NCBI GenBank assembly: GCA_900767695.1
Contig: CAAGAC010000095.1
Coordinates: forward strand, 1-23,551
Direction: 5' to 3'
DNA length: 23,551 nt
DNA from: an uncultured Succinivibrio sp.
Lineage (GTDB): Bacteria > Pseudomonadota > Gammaproteobacteria > Enterobacterales > Succinivibrionaceae
Position numbers and translations under genes: made by a program. Positions 7,273 through 14,552 of the stretch are shown piece after piece. Under the pieces are notes generated by a model. The model did not search any database and was not told the origin of the DNA. It worked only from the letters and a program-made list of their open reading frames with translations. Numbering within the stretch: the stretch's first letter is position 1; each line of letters opens with the position of its first letter.

Positions 7273-8406
7273 TCAGTGCGCCTGGGCGTCGTCGGCCGGG
7301 GCGCGGCGCCACATCCTGCGGTAGGCGAAGATCGTGTAGCCAAGCGCCAGCGGCACGAAGATCACCACCGCGAACATCATGATGGTGAGAGTGAGCTGCG
7401 ACGAGGTGGCGTCCCAGAGCGTGAGCGAGGACGCGGGATCCATGCTCGACGGCATCAGGAACGGGAAGAGCCCCACGGCGGGCGTCGCGATGACGCAGGC
7501 AATGCCAAGGGCGTTCTCCACGAAGGCCCTCGCGGCCCGGCCTTTCCATGCGTGGAAGGCCGAGGCGAGGATCGCGATGGCCGCAAGCGCGGGGATGGCC
7601 ATGGTCGCAGGGTGGCTTTCATAGTTTGCAAAGAGCCCGTGGGCCACCACCTCGACCTGCTTTGAGGTGACGAGGCTGAAGCTGCCCTCGGGGGCGCGCG
7701 AGACCAGCGAGAGCGCGTCGAAGGTCCAGGCCCAGATCCCGCAGATCCCAAAGAGCGCGAGCGCGGCTATGGCAAGGCGCGGGGCCCACTTGAGGCCGCG
7801 CGAGGCGATGGGCTCCTCGGTCCTCATCGCTATCCACAGCGACCCCTGGGTTAGGAGCATGAGCACCGAGACCAGGCCGCACAGCAGCGCGAATGGGTTC
7901 AGAAGCGGCAGCAGCGCGGTGAGGAGCGATCCCTCGTAGTGCCACCTCAGATCGGCGTCCTGCCAGAAGGGCAGGCCCTGCAGCAGGTTGCCGAAGGCCA
8001 CGCCGCAGATGAGCATCGGGACGAGCGATCCCACGAGGAGCGCGATGTCCCAGCCCTTTTGCCAGCGCTCGGAGCTGATGTGGCTTCTGTAGTCGAAGGC
8101 CAGCGGGCGCATCCAGATCGTGAACAGCAGCAGGAGCATCGCCCAGTAGAGGCCTGAGAATGCGGCCGCGTAGATCTCGGGCCAGGCCGCGAAGATAGCG
8201 CCGCCGGCGGTGATGAGCCAGACCTGGTTGCCGTCCCAGTGAGGGGCGATGGTGCCGAGGATGGCGCCGCGCTCCTTGAGATCGCGCCCGGCGCGCAGCG
8301 AGAGCACCGACACGGCCATGTCGGTTCCCGAGGTGAGGGCGAAGCCTATCAGGAGCACTCCGATGAGCGCCCACCAGATTATCTTCAAGGTGTCGTAGTC
8401 AAGCAT
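7273..8406 (-). CDS. cydB: Cytochrome bd quinol oxidase subunit II
   Basis: Inner-membrane subunit II of the bd-type terminal oxidase, which oxidises ubiquinol/menaquinol and reduces O2 to water with high affinity. 377 aa from ATG 8406 (E. coli 379). Conserved blocks: WWALIGVLLIGFALTSGTDM near the N-terminus, APHWDGNQVWLITAGGAIFA, RPLAFDYRS, GVAFGNLLQGLPF, and LTLWDATSSQLTL near the C-terminus; multiple membrane helices. ATG 8406 is preferred over GTG 8415 or ATG 8412 because MLDYDTLK matches E. coli MIDYEVLR at the N-terminus and AGGTG lies upstream. The start overlaps the last 8 nt of cydA, consistent with tight coupling. Confidence 0.95.
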   Translation of the reverse strand: MLDYDTLKIIWWALIGVLLIGFALTSGTDMAVSVLSLRAGRDLKERGAILGTIAPHWDGNQVWLITAGGAIFAAWPEIYAAAFSGLYWAMLLLLFTIWMRPLAFDYRSHISSERWQKGWDIALLVGSLVPMLICGVAFGNLLQGLPFWQDADLRWHYEGSLLTALLPLLNPFALLCGLVSVLMLLTQGSLWIAMRTEEPIASRGLKWAPRLAIAALALFGICGIWAWTFDALSLVSRAPEGSFSLVTSKQVEVVAHGLFANYESHPATMAIPALAAIAILASAFHAWKGRAARAFVENALGIACVIATPAVGLFPFLMPSSMDPASSLTLWDATSSQLTLTIMMFAVVIFVPLALGYTIFAYRRMWRRAPADDAQAH

Positions 8407-9964
8407 TTGCATCACCTGCCCTAATGATTTTGCGAGGATCGGGGGAGAGGTCGGGACCCTTCCTTATAGTCCTGACCATCAGCGTGGCCATGATCGCCAG
8501 CAGCACCGTGTAGATGGCGACGAAAAGCCCGAGCGAGACGGCGACGTCCGCCGTGCTCAGCGTCGAGGTCGCCGCGAAGGTCGGCAGCACGTCCTGGATG
8601 GCCCAGGGCTGCCTGCCAACCTCGGCCAGAAGCCAGCCTGCCTCGGAGGCGATGTAGGGCAGGGCGATGGCGGGCACGAGGATCCTCAGGAGCCAGCGGC
8701 GCTTGTGAAGATCCTTCCTGTACCAGTTGAAGAAGGCCGCGAGCGCGGCGAGGGCGCCGATGAGGCCCATGATCCCGATCATGACGCGGAACGAGTAGAA
8801 GCTTATCCAGACCGAGGGCACGCTGCCGCGCGCGGCGGCCCTGACCTCTGAGTCGGACGGGGCCTCCGGGGTCCTCGAGTAGCGCTCAAGCAGCATCCCG
8901 TAGCCAAGATCCCGGCGGTGCTCCTCGAAGGCCGCGCGATCGGCGTCAGTAGCCTCCCCAGAGCGGATCCTCGAGAGGGCCGCAAGCGCCGCGGCGCCGC
9001 TCCTCACGCGATCCTCGTTTTTGGCCACTATGTCCACAAGCCCCGGGACCTTTGTGTCGGTGCTGTGGGTTGCCAGAAGCCCGAAGAGCCAGGGGATGTC
9101 GATGGAGAAGCGCCTCTGCATCCTCTCCTCGTCGGGGATGGCGACGATGGCCCAGGAGGCGGGAGCCTCCTGGGTCTCGTACTCGGCCTCCATCGCCGCG
9201 AGCTTGGCAGGCTGGTGGGCCGTGATCTCAAGGCCCGCCTGATCGCCCGAGAGCCCGCCCGCGCCGAGCGCGCAGAAGGTGAAGACGATGCCGATGGTCA
9301 TCGAGCGCCTGGCAAACTCGAGGCAGCGGCCTTTGAGCATGTACCAGGCGGACACTCCGATGACGAACATGCCGCCCACGACATAGCCAGCGCACAGCGT
9401 GTGGATGAACTTGACCTGGGCCACCGGCGAGAACACCAGGCCCCACCAGTCGGTCATCTCCATTCTCATGTGCTCGGGGGAGAACTGCGAGAACTCGGGG
9501 TACTGCATCCAGGCGTTGGCGATGAGGATCCACATCGCCGAGAGGTTCGAGCCCAGCGCGGTGAGGATGGTCACCACGAGATGGCCCTTCCTTGAGAAGC
9601 GGCTCCATCCGGTGAAGAACAGCCCGATGAAGGTCGACTCGAGGAAGAACGCCATCAGGCCCTCGAACGCCAGCGGCGCCCCGAAGATGTCGCCGACGTA
9701 GTGCGAGTAGTTCGACCAGTTGGTGCCGAACTCGAACTCGAGCGTGATGCCGGTGGCGACGCCCAGGGCGAAGTTTATCCCGAAGATCTTGCCCCAGAAC
9801 TTGACCATGTCGCGGTAGAGCGCGTTGCCCGACCGCACGTAGATGATCTCCATGGCCACAATCAGCCATGAAAGCCCCAGCGTCAGGGGCACGAACAGGA
9901 AATGGTAGAGCGAGGTCGCGGCAAACTGCCAGCGCGAAAGCTCAACCATGGTCTCAGAAATCAT
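8399..9964 (-). CDS. cydA: Cytochrome bd quinol oxidase subunit I
   Basis: Heme-bearing subunit I (b558, b595 and d) of the bd oxidase, 521 aa, almost exactly the E. coli length (522). ATG 9964 is chosen: GGGGAG six bases upstream, and the product MISETMVELSRWQFAATSLY matches the family N-terminus; the open frame up to 10033 is not family-like. Visible ligands: H21 in LYHFLFVPLTLGL (H19 of E. coli), H in KFIHTLCAGYV (H186), and M in FRVMIGIMG (M393). The quinol-binding Q-loop is the long form (GDQAGLEI...KLAAMEAEYETQEAP...FSIDIPWLFGLLATHS), and GRQPWAIQDVLPT is present. First gene of the train; promoter proposed at 10084-10111. Confidence 0.97.
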   Translation of the reverse strand: MISETMVELSRWQFAATSLYHFLFVPLTLGLSWLIVAMEIIYVRSGNALYRDMVKFWGKIFGINFALGVATGITLEFEFGTNWSNYSHYVGDIFGAPLAFEGLMAFFLESTFIGLFFTGWSRFSRKGHLVVTILTALGSNLSAMWILIANAWMQYPEFSQFSPEHMRMEMTDWWGLVFSPVAQVKFIHTLCAGYVVGGMFVIGVSAWYMLKGRCLEFARRSMTIGIVFTFCALGAGGLSGDQAGLEITAHQPAKLAAMEAEYETQEAPASWAIVAIPDEERMQRRFSIDIPWLFGLLATHSTDTKVPGLVDIVAKNEDRVRSGAAALAALSRIRSGEATDADRAAFEEHRRDLGYGMLLERYSRTPEAPSDSEVRAAARGSVPSVWISFYSFRVMIGIMGLIGALAALAAFFNWYRKDLHKRRWLLRILVPAIALPYIASEAGWLLAEVGRQPWAIQDVLPTFAATSTLSTADVAVSLGLFVAIYTVLLAIMATLMVRTIRKGPDLSPDPRKIIRAGDANA

Positions 9965-10059
9965 ATGAAACTCCCCGAAGTTGGGCCGTCCGGCCCTTTG
10001 GCAGGAGGCTTTGGCGCGATCCTGCCATGACATTAGCGAGTTTAGTACATCGCAGTGCT

Positions 10060-10084
10060 GATATCGAGAACCGTTATTATTTCA
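10060..10084. promoter_or_regulatory. Fur-like operator between cydA and exbB
   Basis: The stretch GATATCGAGAACCGTTATTA, continuing into TTTC, resembles a Fur box (GATAATGATAATCATTATC): GAGAAC and GTTATT form half-sites around one C, matching an ideal dyad at 4 of 6 positions. It overlaps the proposed cyd start site and lies upstream of exbB, so one bound dimer could affect both. The match is partial and could be coincidental AT-richness. Confidence 0.33.
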
Positions 10085-10111
10085 TTTTAAAAAGAATGCC
10101 TTGAGATTCAA
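10084..10111 (-). promoter_or_regulatory. sigma-70-like promoter for the cyd train
   Basis: On the minus strand TTGAAT (10106-10111) and TAAAAT (10084-10089) are separated by 16 bp, matching 4/6 and 5/6 of the consensus. Transcription would start near 10077, giving a leader of about 112 nt before the cydA ATG. No FNR site with correct half-site spacing was found beside it. Confidence 0.5.
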
Positions 10112-10127
10112 CCGAGAGCGCCATAAT
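10101..10127 (+). promoter_or_regulatory. weak candidate promoter for exbB
   Basis: TTGAGA (10101-10106) and CATAAT (10122-10127) are separated by 15 bp, shorter than ideal. The -35 lies in the same few bases as the opposite-strand cyd -35, so the divergent promoters would interfere. Confidence 0.28.
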
Positions 10128-10249
10128 CCAGCATATGGGAAAACAAACTTGCTAGCCCCGTCACAGGATTGAGCGCAGGCCGCTCTGAGGCTAAACTTTT
10201 CCAAGGGCCTTCCGGTGCAGGGCCTTTGCAGGAGCTTTCTGGAGGAGAG

Positions 10250-10765
10250 GTGCTGGGGATCTTCAATCAGGCTGGATGGTGCGGGATCATGCTCGCGATC
10301 CTCGCGGCGGCAGCCGCCTACGCGGCGGTGCGCGGCGAGGCGCTCGTGCTGCTGCGCCGCAGAGGCGGGCGGCCTGGCGCCAAAAGGGTCGGCGAGATGG
10401 CAAGGGCCGTGCAGGAGATGCCCGAGGGGCAGCGCGAGCTTGGGCTTGGCGCCATGCTGCGCCGCGAGTTCTCACCGATCACGCTCTGCGCGGCCTTCCT
10501 GAGGCTCTGCGCAGCGCTCGGGCCTCTTTTAGGCCTCATGGGCACGGTGCTTGGCATGGTCGACGTGTTCTCCGCCATCTCGCAGGGATCCTCCTCGGTC
10601 AATCCCGCGGAGCTTGCAGGCGGGATCTGGAAGGCGCTTCTGACCACGGTGATGGGGCTGGCCCTCGCGATCCCCGCGATGATCGCGGCCTGGCTCATCC
10701 AGTGGCAGCTCCGCCGCCTGAGGACTGATCTCATGCTCAGGATCCTCGCCCCGGACGCTGCCTGA
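10250..10765 (+). CDS. exbB: ExbB-type proton channel subunit (MotA/TolQ/ExbB family)
   Basis: Three-span inner-membrane protein that with ExbD harvests the proton gradient for TonB. GTG 10250 gives 171 aa and is chosen because GGAGG at 10241-10245 precedes it and the protein then starts VLGIFNQAGWCGIMLAILAA, the expected first membrane helix; the open frame back to a TTG at 10169 lacks a spaced Shine-Dalgarno and is not family-like. The diagnostic region LRLCAALGPLLGLMGTVLGMVDVFSAI and LTTVMGLALAIPAMIAAWLI (helices 2 and 3) is intact. Short ExbB form, without the long periplasmic N-terminal extension. It stands alone: exbD and tonB are at 278-1688. It is distinct from TolQ at 15028. Divergent from cydA. 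Confidence 0.88.
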   Translation: MLGIFNQAGWCGIMLAILAAAAAYAAVRGEALVLLRRRGGRPGAKRVGEMARAVQEMPEGQRELGLGAMLRREFSPITLCAAFLRLCAALGPLLGLMGTVLGMVDVFSAISQGSSSVNPAELAGGIWKALLTTVMGLALAIPAMIAAWLIQWQLRRLRTDLMLRILAPDAA

Positions 10766-10840
10766 GAGACTGCGCTCCGCCGTGGCCCGGGCGCTTGCAG
10801 CATTTGCTTTCTCCAGCGTCCATCGCGCAGGTTTTGCGCC

Positions 10841-10867
10841 TTGCGGAAAATCCTTTGTTGGTATACT
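10841..10867 (+). promoter_or_regulatory. candidate promoter for the ImmA/IrrE-type gene
   Basis: TTGCGG (10841-10846) and TATACT (10862-10867) with a 15-bp spacer; the -10 is good (5/6), the spacing short. Transcription from here would include the upstream 28-codon segment starting at 10916. Confidence 0.4.
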
Positions 10868-10915
10868 CGATGAGGGCAGGGCAGGACCTGCCATGGAGCA
10901 AGGAAGCCATCAGCC

Positions 10916-11002
10916 ATGGTCGAGCGGGTCAAAATCCCCTTTTGCAAGATAGATGAGGCCTGCGAGTATGCAGGCGCCGACATCAGCGCGCTTGAAAGGT
11001 AG
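10916..11002 (+). pseudogene. N-terminal segment of the metallopeptidase gene, closed by an in-frame amber codon
   Basis: ATG 10916 with AGGAAG at 10901-10906 opens a 28-codon frame (MVERVKIPFCKIDEACEYAG...ISALER) ended by TAG at 11000-11002. It is in the same frame as the ORF at 11030 (difference 114 nt). It looks like the normal start of COG2856 proteins (ERVKIPP..L..A.E.AGLD...LA). The codon after the stop continues sensibly (VSAIARQRGMEHLELTYRQL), so the pair is most simply one gene with a single nonsense change; TGG (Trp) to TAG would suffice. Readthrough by a suppressor tRNA or a sequencing error are alternatives. Confidence 0.6.
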
Positions 11003-11029
11003 GTTTCTGCCATCGCCAGGCAGCGGGGA

Positions 11030-12058
11030 ATGGAGCATCTTGAGCTGACTTACAGGCAGCTCGCCTCGGTTTCCGACTTCACGCACTATCCGTACTACGG
11101 CTTCCTTGTTGAGGAAAGGATCACTCAGCCTGACTTGGACATGGCTGATTTCAGGACCACGCGCTGGAGCAGTCCCGAGCAGGAATACTGGCTCAGGCAG
11201 CAGGTTGAAAGGTGCCGGGATCACGCCGATTGGTTCCGAGGCTTTGCCGTGGAGGAGGAGCTTGGCAAGGTTTCCCTCGTCGGAAGCTGCAGCCTCAGCT
11301 CCGATCCATGCAGGGCGGCGCAGGAGTGGTCGCAGAGGCTAGGCGCTGCCGGGGCAAGGAAGAGATGCAGGAATAGCGCCGCGTATTTCAAGAAGCTGCG
11401 CGAGGCCATGGAGGATGAGGGCGTGCTCGCCGAGGCCTGCGGCCACTATGCTGGCAGCAGCCGCGCAAGCTACGATCCTGCAAACTTCAGCGGATTCGCG
11501 CTCTCGGACGACTACGCGCCGCTCGTGTTCGTGAACAGGTCCTGCCCGCCAGGCGAGCAGGTCTTCACGCTCATGCACGAGCTCGGCCACCTGCTGCTCG
11601 GCGTGAGCGCGGTCTCCAGTCCCGGCATCGGGGATGAGCGGCACAAGGCTGAGAGATGGTGCGGAGCCTTTGCTGAGGAGATCCTGGTGCCGCTTGACGA
11701 GCTTTCAGGGCCGGTCTCCTCAATGGACGACATCGCGCGGACGGCAGGGCATTATCACGTCGAAAGGCGCGTGATCCTGCGCCGCTGCCATGAGAAGTCG
11801 CTCATAGGCGCCGACGAGCTTAGCGCATGGCTGGACGAGTGCCGGCGTGAGGAGGAGGCGCAGGCAAGGCGCCATAGCCGGACTTCCATTGCCGCGGCAG
11901 CAGACAGCGCGAGCAGGCGCTTTCTGTGGGCGCTCGTGAACTCGGCCAGCGTCTGCAGGACGCTTATGCGCGATGCGTACATGCTGCTGGGCATCAAGGG
12001 CTCTGAGTACCTTGAGCTTCAGGACAGGATCCTGGGCAGCAGCCGCGCGCAGGCATGA
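11030..12058 (+). CDS. ImmA/IrrE-family zinc metallopeptidase (COG2856-like), N-terminally interrupted
   Basis: 342 aa from ATG 11030. The zinc-peptidase core is FTLMHELGHLLLG with HELGH at 183-187, and a likely third ligand E208 in the segment ERWCGAFAEEILVPLDEL, the layout of ImmA/IrrE proteases, which cleave or inactivate DNA-bound regulators. The N-terminal part (LTYRQLASVSDFTHYPYYGF, then PDLDMADFRTT) matches the region that follows the HTH-like start of COG2856 proteins. The family start lies upstream at 10916 and is separated by an amber codon; translation from 11030 would be reinitiation, with only AGGCAG about eight bases before the ATG. No partner repressor gene is next to it. Whether it is active, and what it cleaves, cannot be read here. 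Confidence 0.72.
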   Translation: MEHLELTYRQLASVSDFTHYPYYGFLVEERITQPDLDMADFRTTRWSSPEQEYWLRQQVERCRDHADWFRGFAVEEELGKVSLVGSCSLSSDPCRAAQEWSQRLGAAGARKRCRNSAAYFKKLREAMEDEGVLAEACGHYAGSSRASYDPANFSGFALSDDYAPLVFVNRSCPPGEQVFTLMHELGHLLLGVSAVSSPGIGDERHKAERWCGAFAEEILVPLDELSGPVSSMDDIARTAGHYHVERRVILRRCHEKSLIGADELSAWLDECRREEEAQARRHSRTSIAAAADSASRRFLWALVNSASVCRTLMRDAYMLLGIKGSEYLELQDRILGSSRAQA

Positions 12059-12115
12059 GCGCAGCCGGGGTCCTGACCTCATGACAGGGCGGATCAGGCG
12101 GTTTTGGCGCTGAAG

Positions 12116-12138
12116 TTTGCCCGGGCAAAGGGTATGAT
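12116..12138 (+). promoter_or_regulatory. palindrome and -10-like hexamer upstream of ruvC
   Basis: TTTGCCCGGGCAAA (12116-12129) is a perfect 14-bp palindrome, followed by TATGAT (12133-12138), a 5/6 match to the -10. The palindrome lies where RNA polymerase would contact the -35/spacer, so it may be an operator. No convincing -35 is present. No LexA box (CTGT-N8-ACAG) was found in this interval. Confidence 0.3.
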
Positions 12139-12181
12139 CCCGCAGGATCTGCATTTATGAACAAGAAAGCTTCATGCCCTC

Positions 12182-12225
12182 TCATCAGGAGCGCGACCTT
12201 CCAAGGCGGGGAGCGCTCCTGATGA
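12182..12225. other. perfect 13-bp inverted repeat in the ruvC leader
   Basis: TCATCAGGAGCGC (12182-12194) and GCGCTCCTGATGA (12213-12225) are exact complements around an 18-nt loop. It lies 58 nt before the ruvC GTG. No T-tract follows on either strand, so a terminator is doubtful; an operator or leader hairpin is possible. Confidence 0.6.
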
Positions 12226-12283
12226 CAGTGGCCATGTGCTTTTCAAGGCGCCCGGCAGCGGCGCGCGCGGAGGATTTGACTTA

Positions 12284-12823
12284 GTGAGGGTGATCGGCAT
12301 CGACCCGGGCTCCAGGCTCACAGGCTACGGGATCATCGACTTCAACAAGGGCTCGGTCTCGTACTGCGGCTCTGGCTGCATCTCGGCCGGCACCGGACCC
12401 ATAGCCGGGCGCCTCACCGTCATCTACGCCGGGGTCAAGCAGCTCGTCGAGCAGTTCTCCCCGCAGTGCATGGCAGTCGAGGAGGCCTTCCTCTCGAAGA
12501 ACGTCCAGTCGACGGTCAAGCTCTCCGAGGCGCGCGCGAGCGCGATGGTGGCGGGGGCCAACTTAGGCCTCGAGGTCTTCGAGTACACCCCGCAGCAGAT
12601 CAAGCAGTCGGTGGTCGGCTATGGCTGGGCCCAGAAGGAGCAGGTGCAGTACATGGTGCGCAATATCCTGCGCCTCTCGGGCAACCCTCAGGCCGACGCC
12701 GCCGACGCGCTGGCGTGCGCGATATGCCACGCCTTCACCTATTCGGTGACCTCCGCGATGGGCAACGGCGTGGCCGAGCGCTACTCGGTCCACGGCAGGC
12801 TCCGCGGCGGCGCCACAAGCTAG
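12284..12823 (+). CDS. ruvC: RuvC Holliday junction resolvase
   Basis: Endonuclease that cuts four-way DNA junctions delivered by RuvAB. 179 aa (E. coli 173) from GTG 12284, chosen because GGAGGA at 12269-12274 is nine bases upstream and MRVIGIDPGSRLTGYG is the canonical N-terminus. The four acidic catalytic residues fall at the E. coli positions: D7 (GIDPG), E66 (MAVEEAF), D138 and D141 (ADAADALACAICHA). VQSTVKLSEARASAM is also conserved. Thirteen bases separate it from ruvA; ruvC-ruvA-ruvB form one operon that continues into ybgC-tol. Confidence 0.96.
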   Translation: MRVIGIDPGSRLTGYGIIDFNKGSVSYCGSGCISAGTGPIAGRLTVIYAGVKQLVEQFSPQCMAVEEAFLSKNVQSTVKLSEARASAMVAGANLGLEVFEYTPQQIKQSVVGYGWAQKEQVQYMVRNILRLSGNPQADAADALACAICHAFTYSVTSAMGNGVAERYSVHGRLRGGATS

Positions 12824-12836
12824 GGATGATTGAAAG

Positions 12837-13448
12837 ATGATTGGCAGCCTGCGCGGCATCCTCCTGCGCATTGACGGCACCACCGCCTTAATAGAAGTAG
12901 GCGGGGTGGGCTACGAGGTCGAGATGCCGGTGCTCTCGCTCACGGCTATCTCAACACTCAGGGGCAAGGAAGTATTCGTGTACGTGCACCACGCGGTGCG
13001 CGAGGACGCCCAGGTGCTCTACGGCTTCGTGGACCTCGAGTCGCGCGAGCTCTTCCGAACGCTTATCAAGGTCAGCGGCATAGGCCCGAAGAGCGCGCTC
13101 GCCGCGCTCTCGACCTTCGATCCAAACGAGTTTGCCGACGCCGTGGCCGAGGGCCGCGCCTCCTCGCTCACCCGCATCCCGGGCGTTGGCAAGAAGACGG
13201 CCGAGCGCATGATCGTCGAGCTTCGCGACAGCCTAAAGGGCTTCGCGGGAGCCAGGGCGACAGCGCAGGGCGCAAGCCCTGCGCCATCGGCCGCCTACGA
13301 CGAGGCGGTCGCGGCCCTCGTGAGCCTTGGGTTCAAGGAGGCGCTTGCCGGCGAGTGCGCCAAGGCCGCCTACAAGAAGGGCATGAGCGCGGAGGACACC
13401 ATCAAGGCCGCGCTCGCGATCATAAGTTCAGGCAAGGGAGGGCGCTAG
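12837..13448 (+). CDS. ruvA: RuvA Holliday junction-binding protein
   Basis: Tetrameric DNA-binding protein that recognises the four-way junction and loads RuvB. 203 aa, the E. coli length. Domain I (OB-fold) opens with MIGSLRGILLRIDGTTALIEVGGVGYEV. The two helix-hairpin-helix motifs are visible as LIKVSGIGPKSALAAL and LTRIPGVGKKTAERMIVEL. A flexible Ala-rich linker (about 140-155) leads to the C-terminal RuvB-binding domain (AVAALVSLGFKEALAGECAK). The Shine-Dalgarno is weak (GGGATG some distance before the ATG), so coupling with ruvC is likely. Confidence 0.96.
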   Translation: MIGSLRGILLRIDGTTALIEVGGVGYEVEMPVLSLTAISTLRGKEVFVYVHHAVREDAQVLYGFVDLESRELFRTLIKVSGIGPKSALAALSTFDPNEFADAVAEGRASSLTRIPGVGKKTAERMIVELRDSLKGFAGARATAQGASPAPSAAYDEAVAALVSLGFKEALAGECAKAAYKKGMSAEDTIKAALAIISSGKGGR

Positions 13449-13451
13449 CAG

Positions 13452-14552
13452 ATGGCCAAGAGTGCAGGAATAGTCGCCGACTCGCTTACCGCAGGCTCGG
13501 ACATCCGCCCGGAGAAGACCGACGAGGAGCTGGCCTCCGAGATTTTAGGAAACGCCGAGGATCGAGCGCTGAGGCCCCAGAGGCTCTCTGACTACATCGG
13601 CCAGGACGAGGTGGTCTCGCAGCTTGAGATAGCGCTTACCGCCGCAAAGAAGCGCGGCGAGGCGCTCGACCACGTGCTGATCTTCGGTCCGCCGGGCCTT
13701 GGCAAGACCACGCTCTCGAACATCATCGCCAACGAGCTTGGCGTGAGCATCAGCTCGACCTCGGGCCCCGCGCTTGAGAAGAAGGGAGACGCGGCGGCAC
13801 TCTTGACCAACCTCCAGCCCAGATCGGTGATCTTCATCGACGAGATCCACCGCCTGAGCCCCGTCATCGAGGAGTTCCTCTATCCCGCGATGGAGGACTA
13901 CCGCGTCGACATCATGACCGGCGAGGGCCCGTCCGCCCGCTCCATCAAGATAAACCTCAACCAGTTCACGCTCATCGGCGCGACCACCAGGGCCGGAACC
14001 CTGACCTCGCCTCTGCGCGCGCGCTTTGGGATCATCCTCCAGCTCAAGTTCTACAAGCCCGAGGATCTTGAGACCATCATCAACGTCAGCGCCTCGAAGC
14101 TGCACATCCCCATCGACTCCAAGGGGGCGAGGGAGATCTCCCGCCGCTCGCGCGGCACCCCGAGGATCGCCAACAGGCTCTTAAAGCGCGTGCGCGACTA
14201 CGCCGAGGTGCGCGGCAACGGCCGCATCGATCTCGACACCGCGCGCGGGGCTCTCGGGATGCTCGGCATCGACGAGGACGGTTTCGACGAGTTCGACCGC
14301 GAGTACCTGCGCACCATCCTCTTCGACTTCGGCGGAGGGCCGGTGGGCATCGAGAGCCTCGCGGCGTCGCTGGGCCACGACCGCGACACGCTGGAGAACG
14401 TAGTCGAGCCATACATCATCCAGCAGGGCTTTGTCATGCGCACGCGCACCGGCAGGATCGCAGGGCGCCGCGCATACGAGAAGTTCCATCTGACCCCGCC
14501 TTCAAAAATGTTCGGCGGGAGCGGCGAGGAGGATCAGGACGATGGCAGGTGA
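13452..14552 (+). CDS. ruvB: RuvB Holliday junction branch-migration ATPase
   Basis: AAA+ hexameric motor that drives branch migration. 366 aa versus about 336 in E. coli: roughly 17 extra residues at the N-terminus and a short acidic C-terminal tail (GGSGEEDQDDGR). RPQRLSDYIGQDEVV, Walker A GPPGLGKTT at 79-87, Walker B VIFIDEIHRLSP, sensor 1 TLIGATTRAGTLTSPLRARFG, arginine-finger/sensor 2 region RRSRGTPRIANRLLKRVRD, and the winged-helix end (EPYIIQQGFVMRTRTGRIAG) are all present. Three bases separate it from ruvA, with GGGAGG inside the ruvA 3' end as Shine-Dalgarno. Its last 11 bases overlap ybgC. Confidence 0.96.
   Translation: MAKSAGIVADSLTAGSDIRPEKTDEELASEILGNAEDRALRPQRLSDYIGQDEVVSQLEIALTAAKKRGEALDHVLIFGPPGLGKTTLSNIIANELGVSISSTSGPALEKKGDAAALLTNLQPRSVIFIDEIHRLSPVIEEFLYPAMEDYRVDIMTGEGPSARSIKINLNQFTLIGATTRAGTLTSPLRARFGIILQLKFYKPEDLETIINVSASKLHIPIDSKGAREISRRSRGTPRIANRLLKRVRDYAEVRGNGRIDLDTARGALGMLGIDEDGFDEFDREYLRTILFDFGGGPVGIESLAASLGHDRDTLENVVEPYIIQQGFVMRTRTGRIAGRRAYEKFHLTPPSKMFGGSGEEDQDDGR

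Noticed and set aside
9228..9869. 213-codon open frame overlapping cydA on the same strand
   Set aside because: Arg/His-rich alternate frame of cydA without any recognisable motif.
10101..10111. FNR box (TTGA...TCAA) near the cyd promoter
   Set aside because: The half-sites are only three bases apart; FNR needs TTGAT-N4-ATCAA.
12059..12283. LexA (SOS) box upstream of ruvC
   Set aside because: No CTGT-N8-ACAG pattern could be found in the interval.
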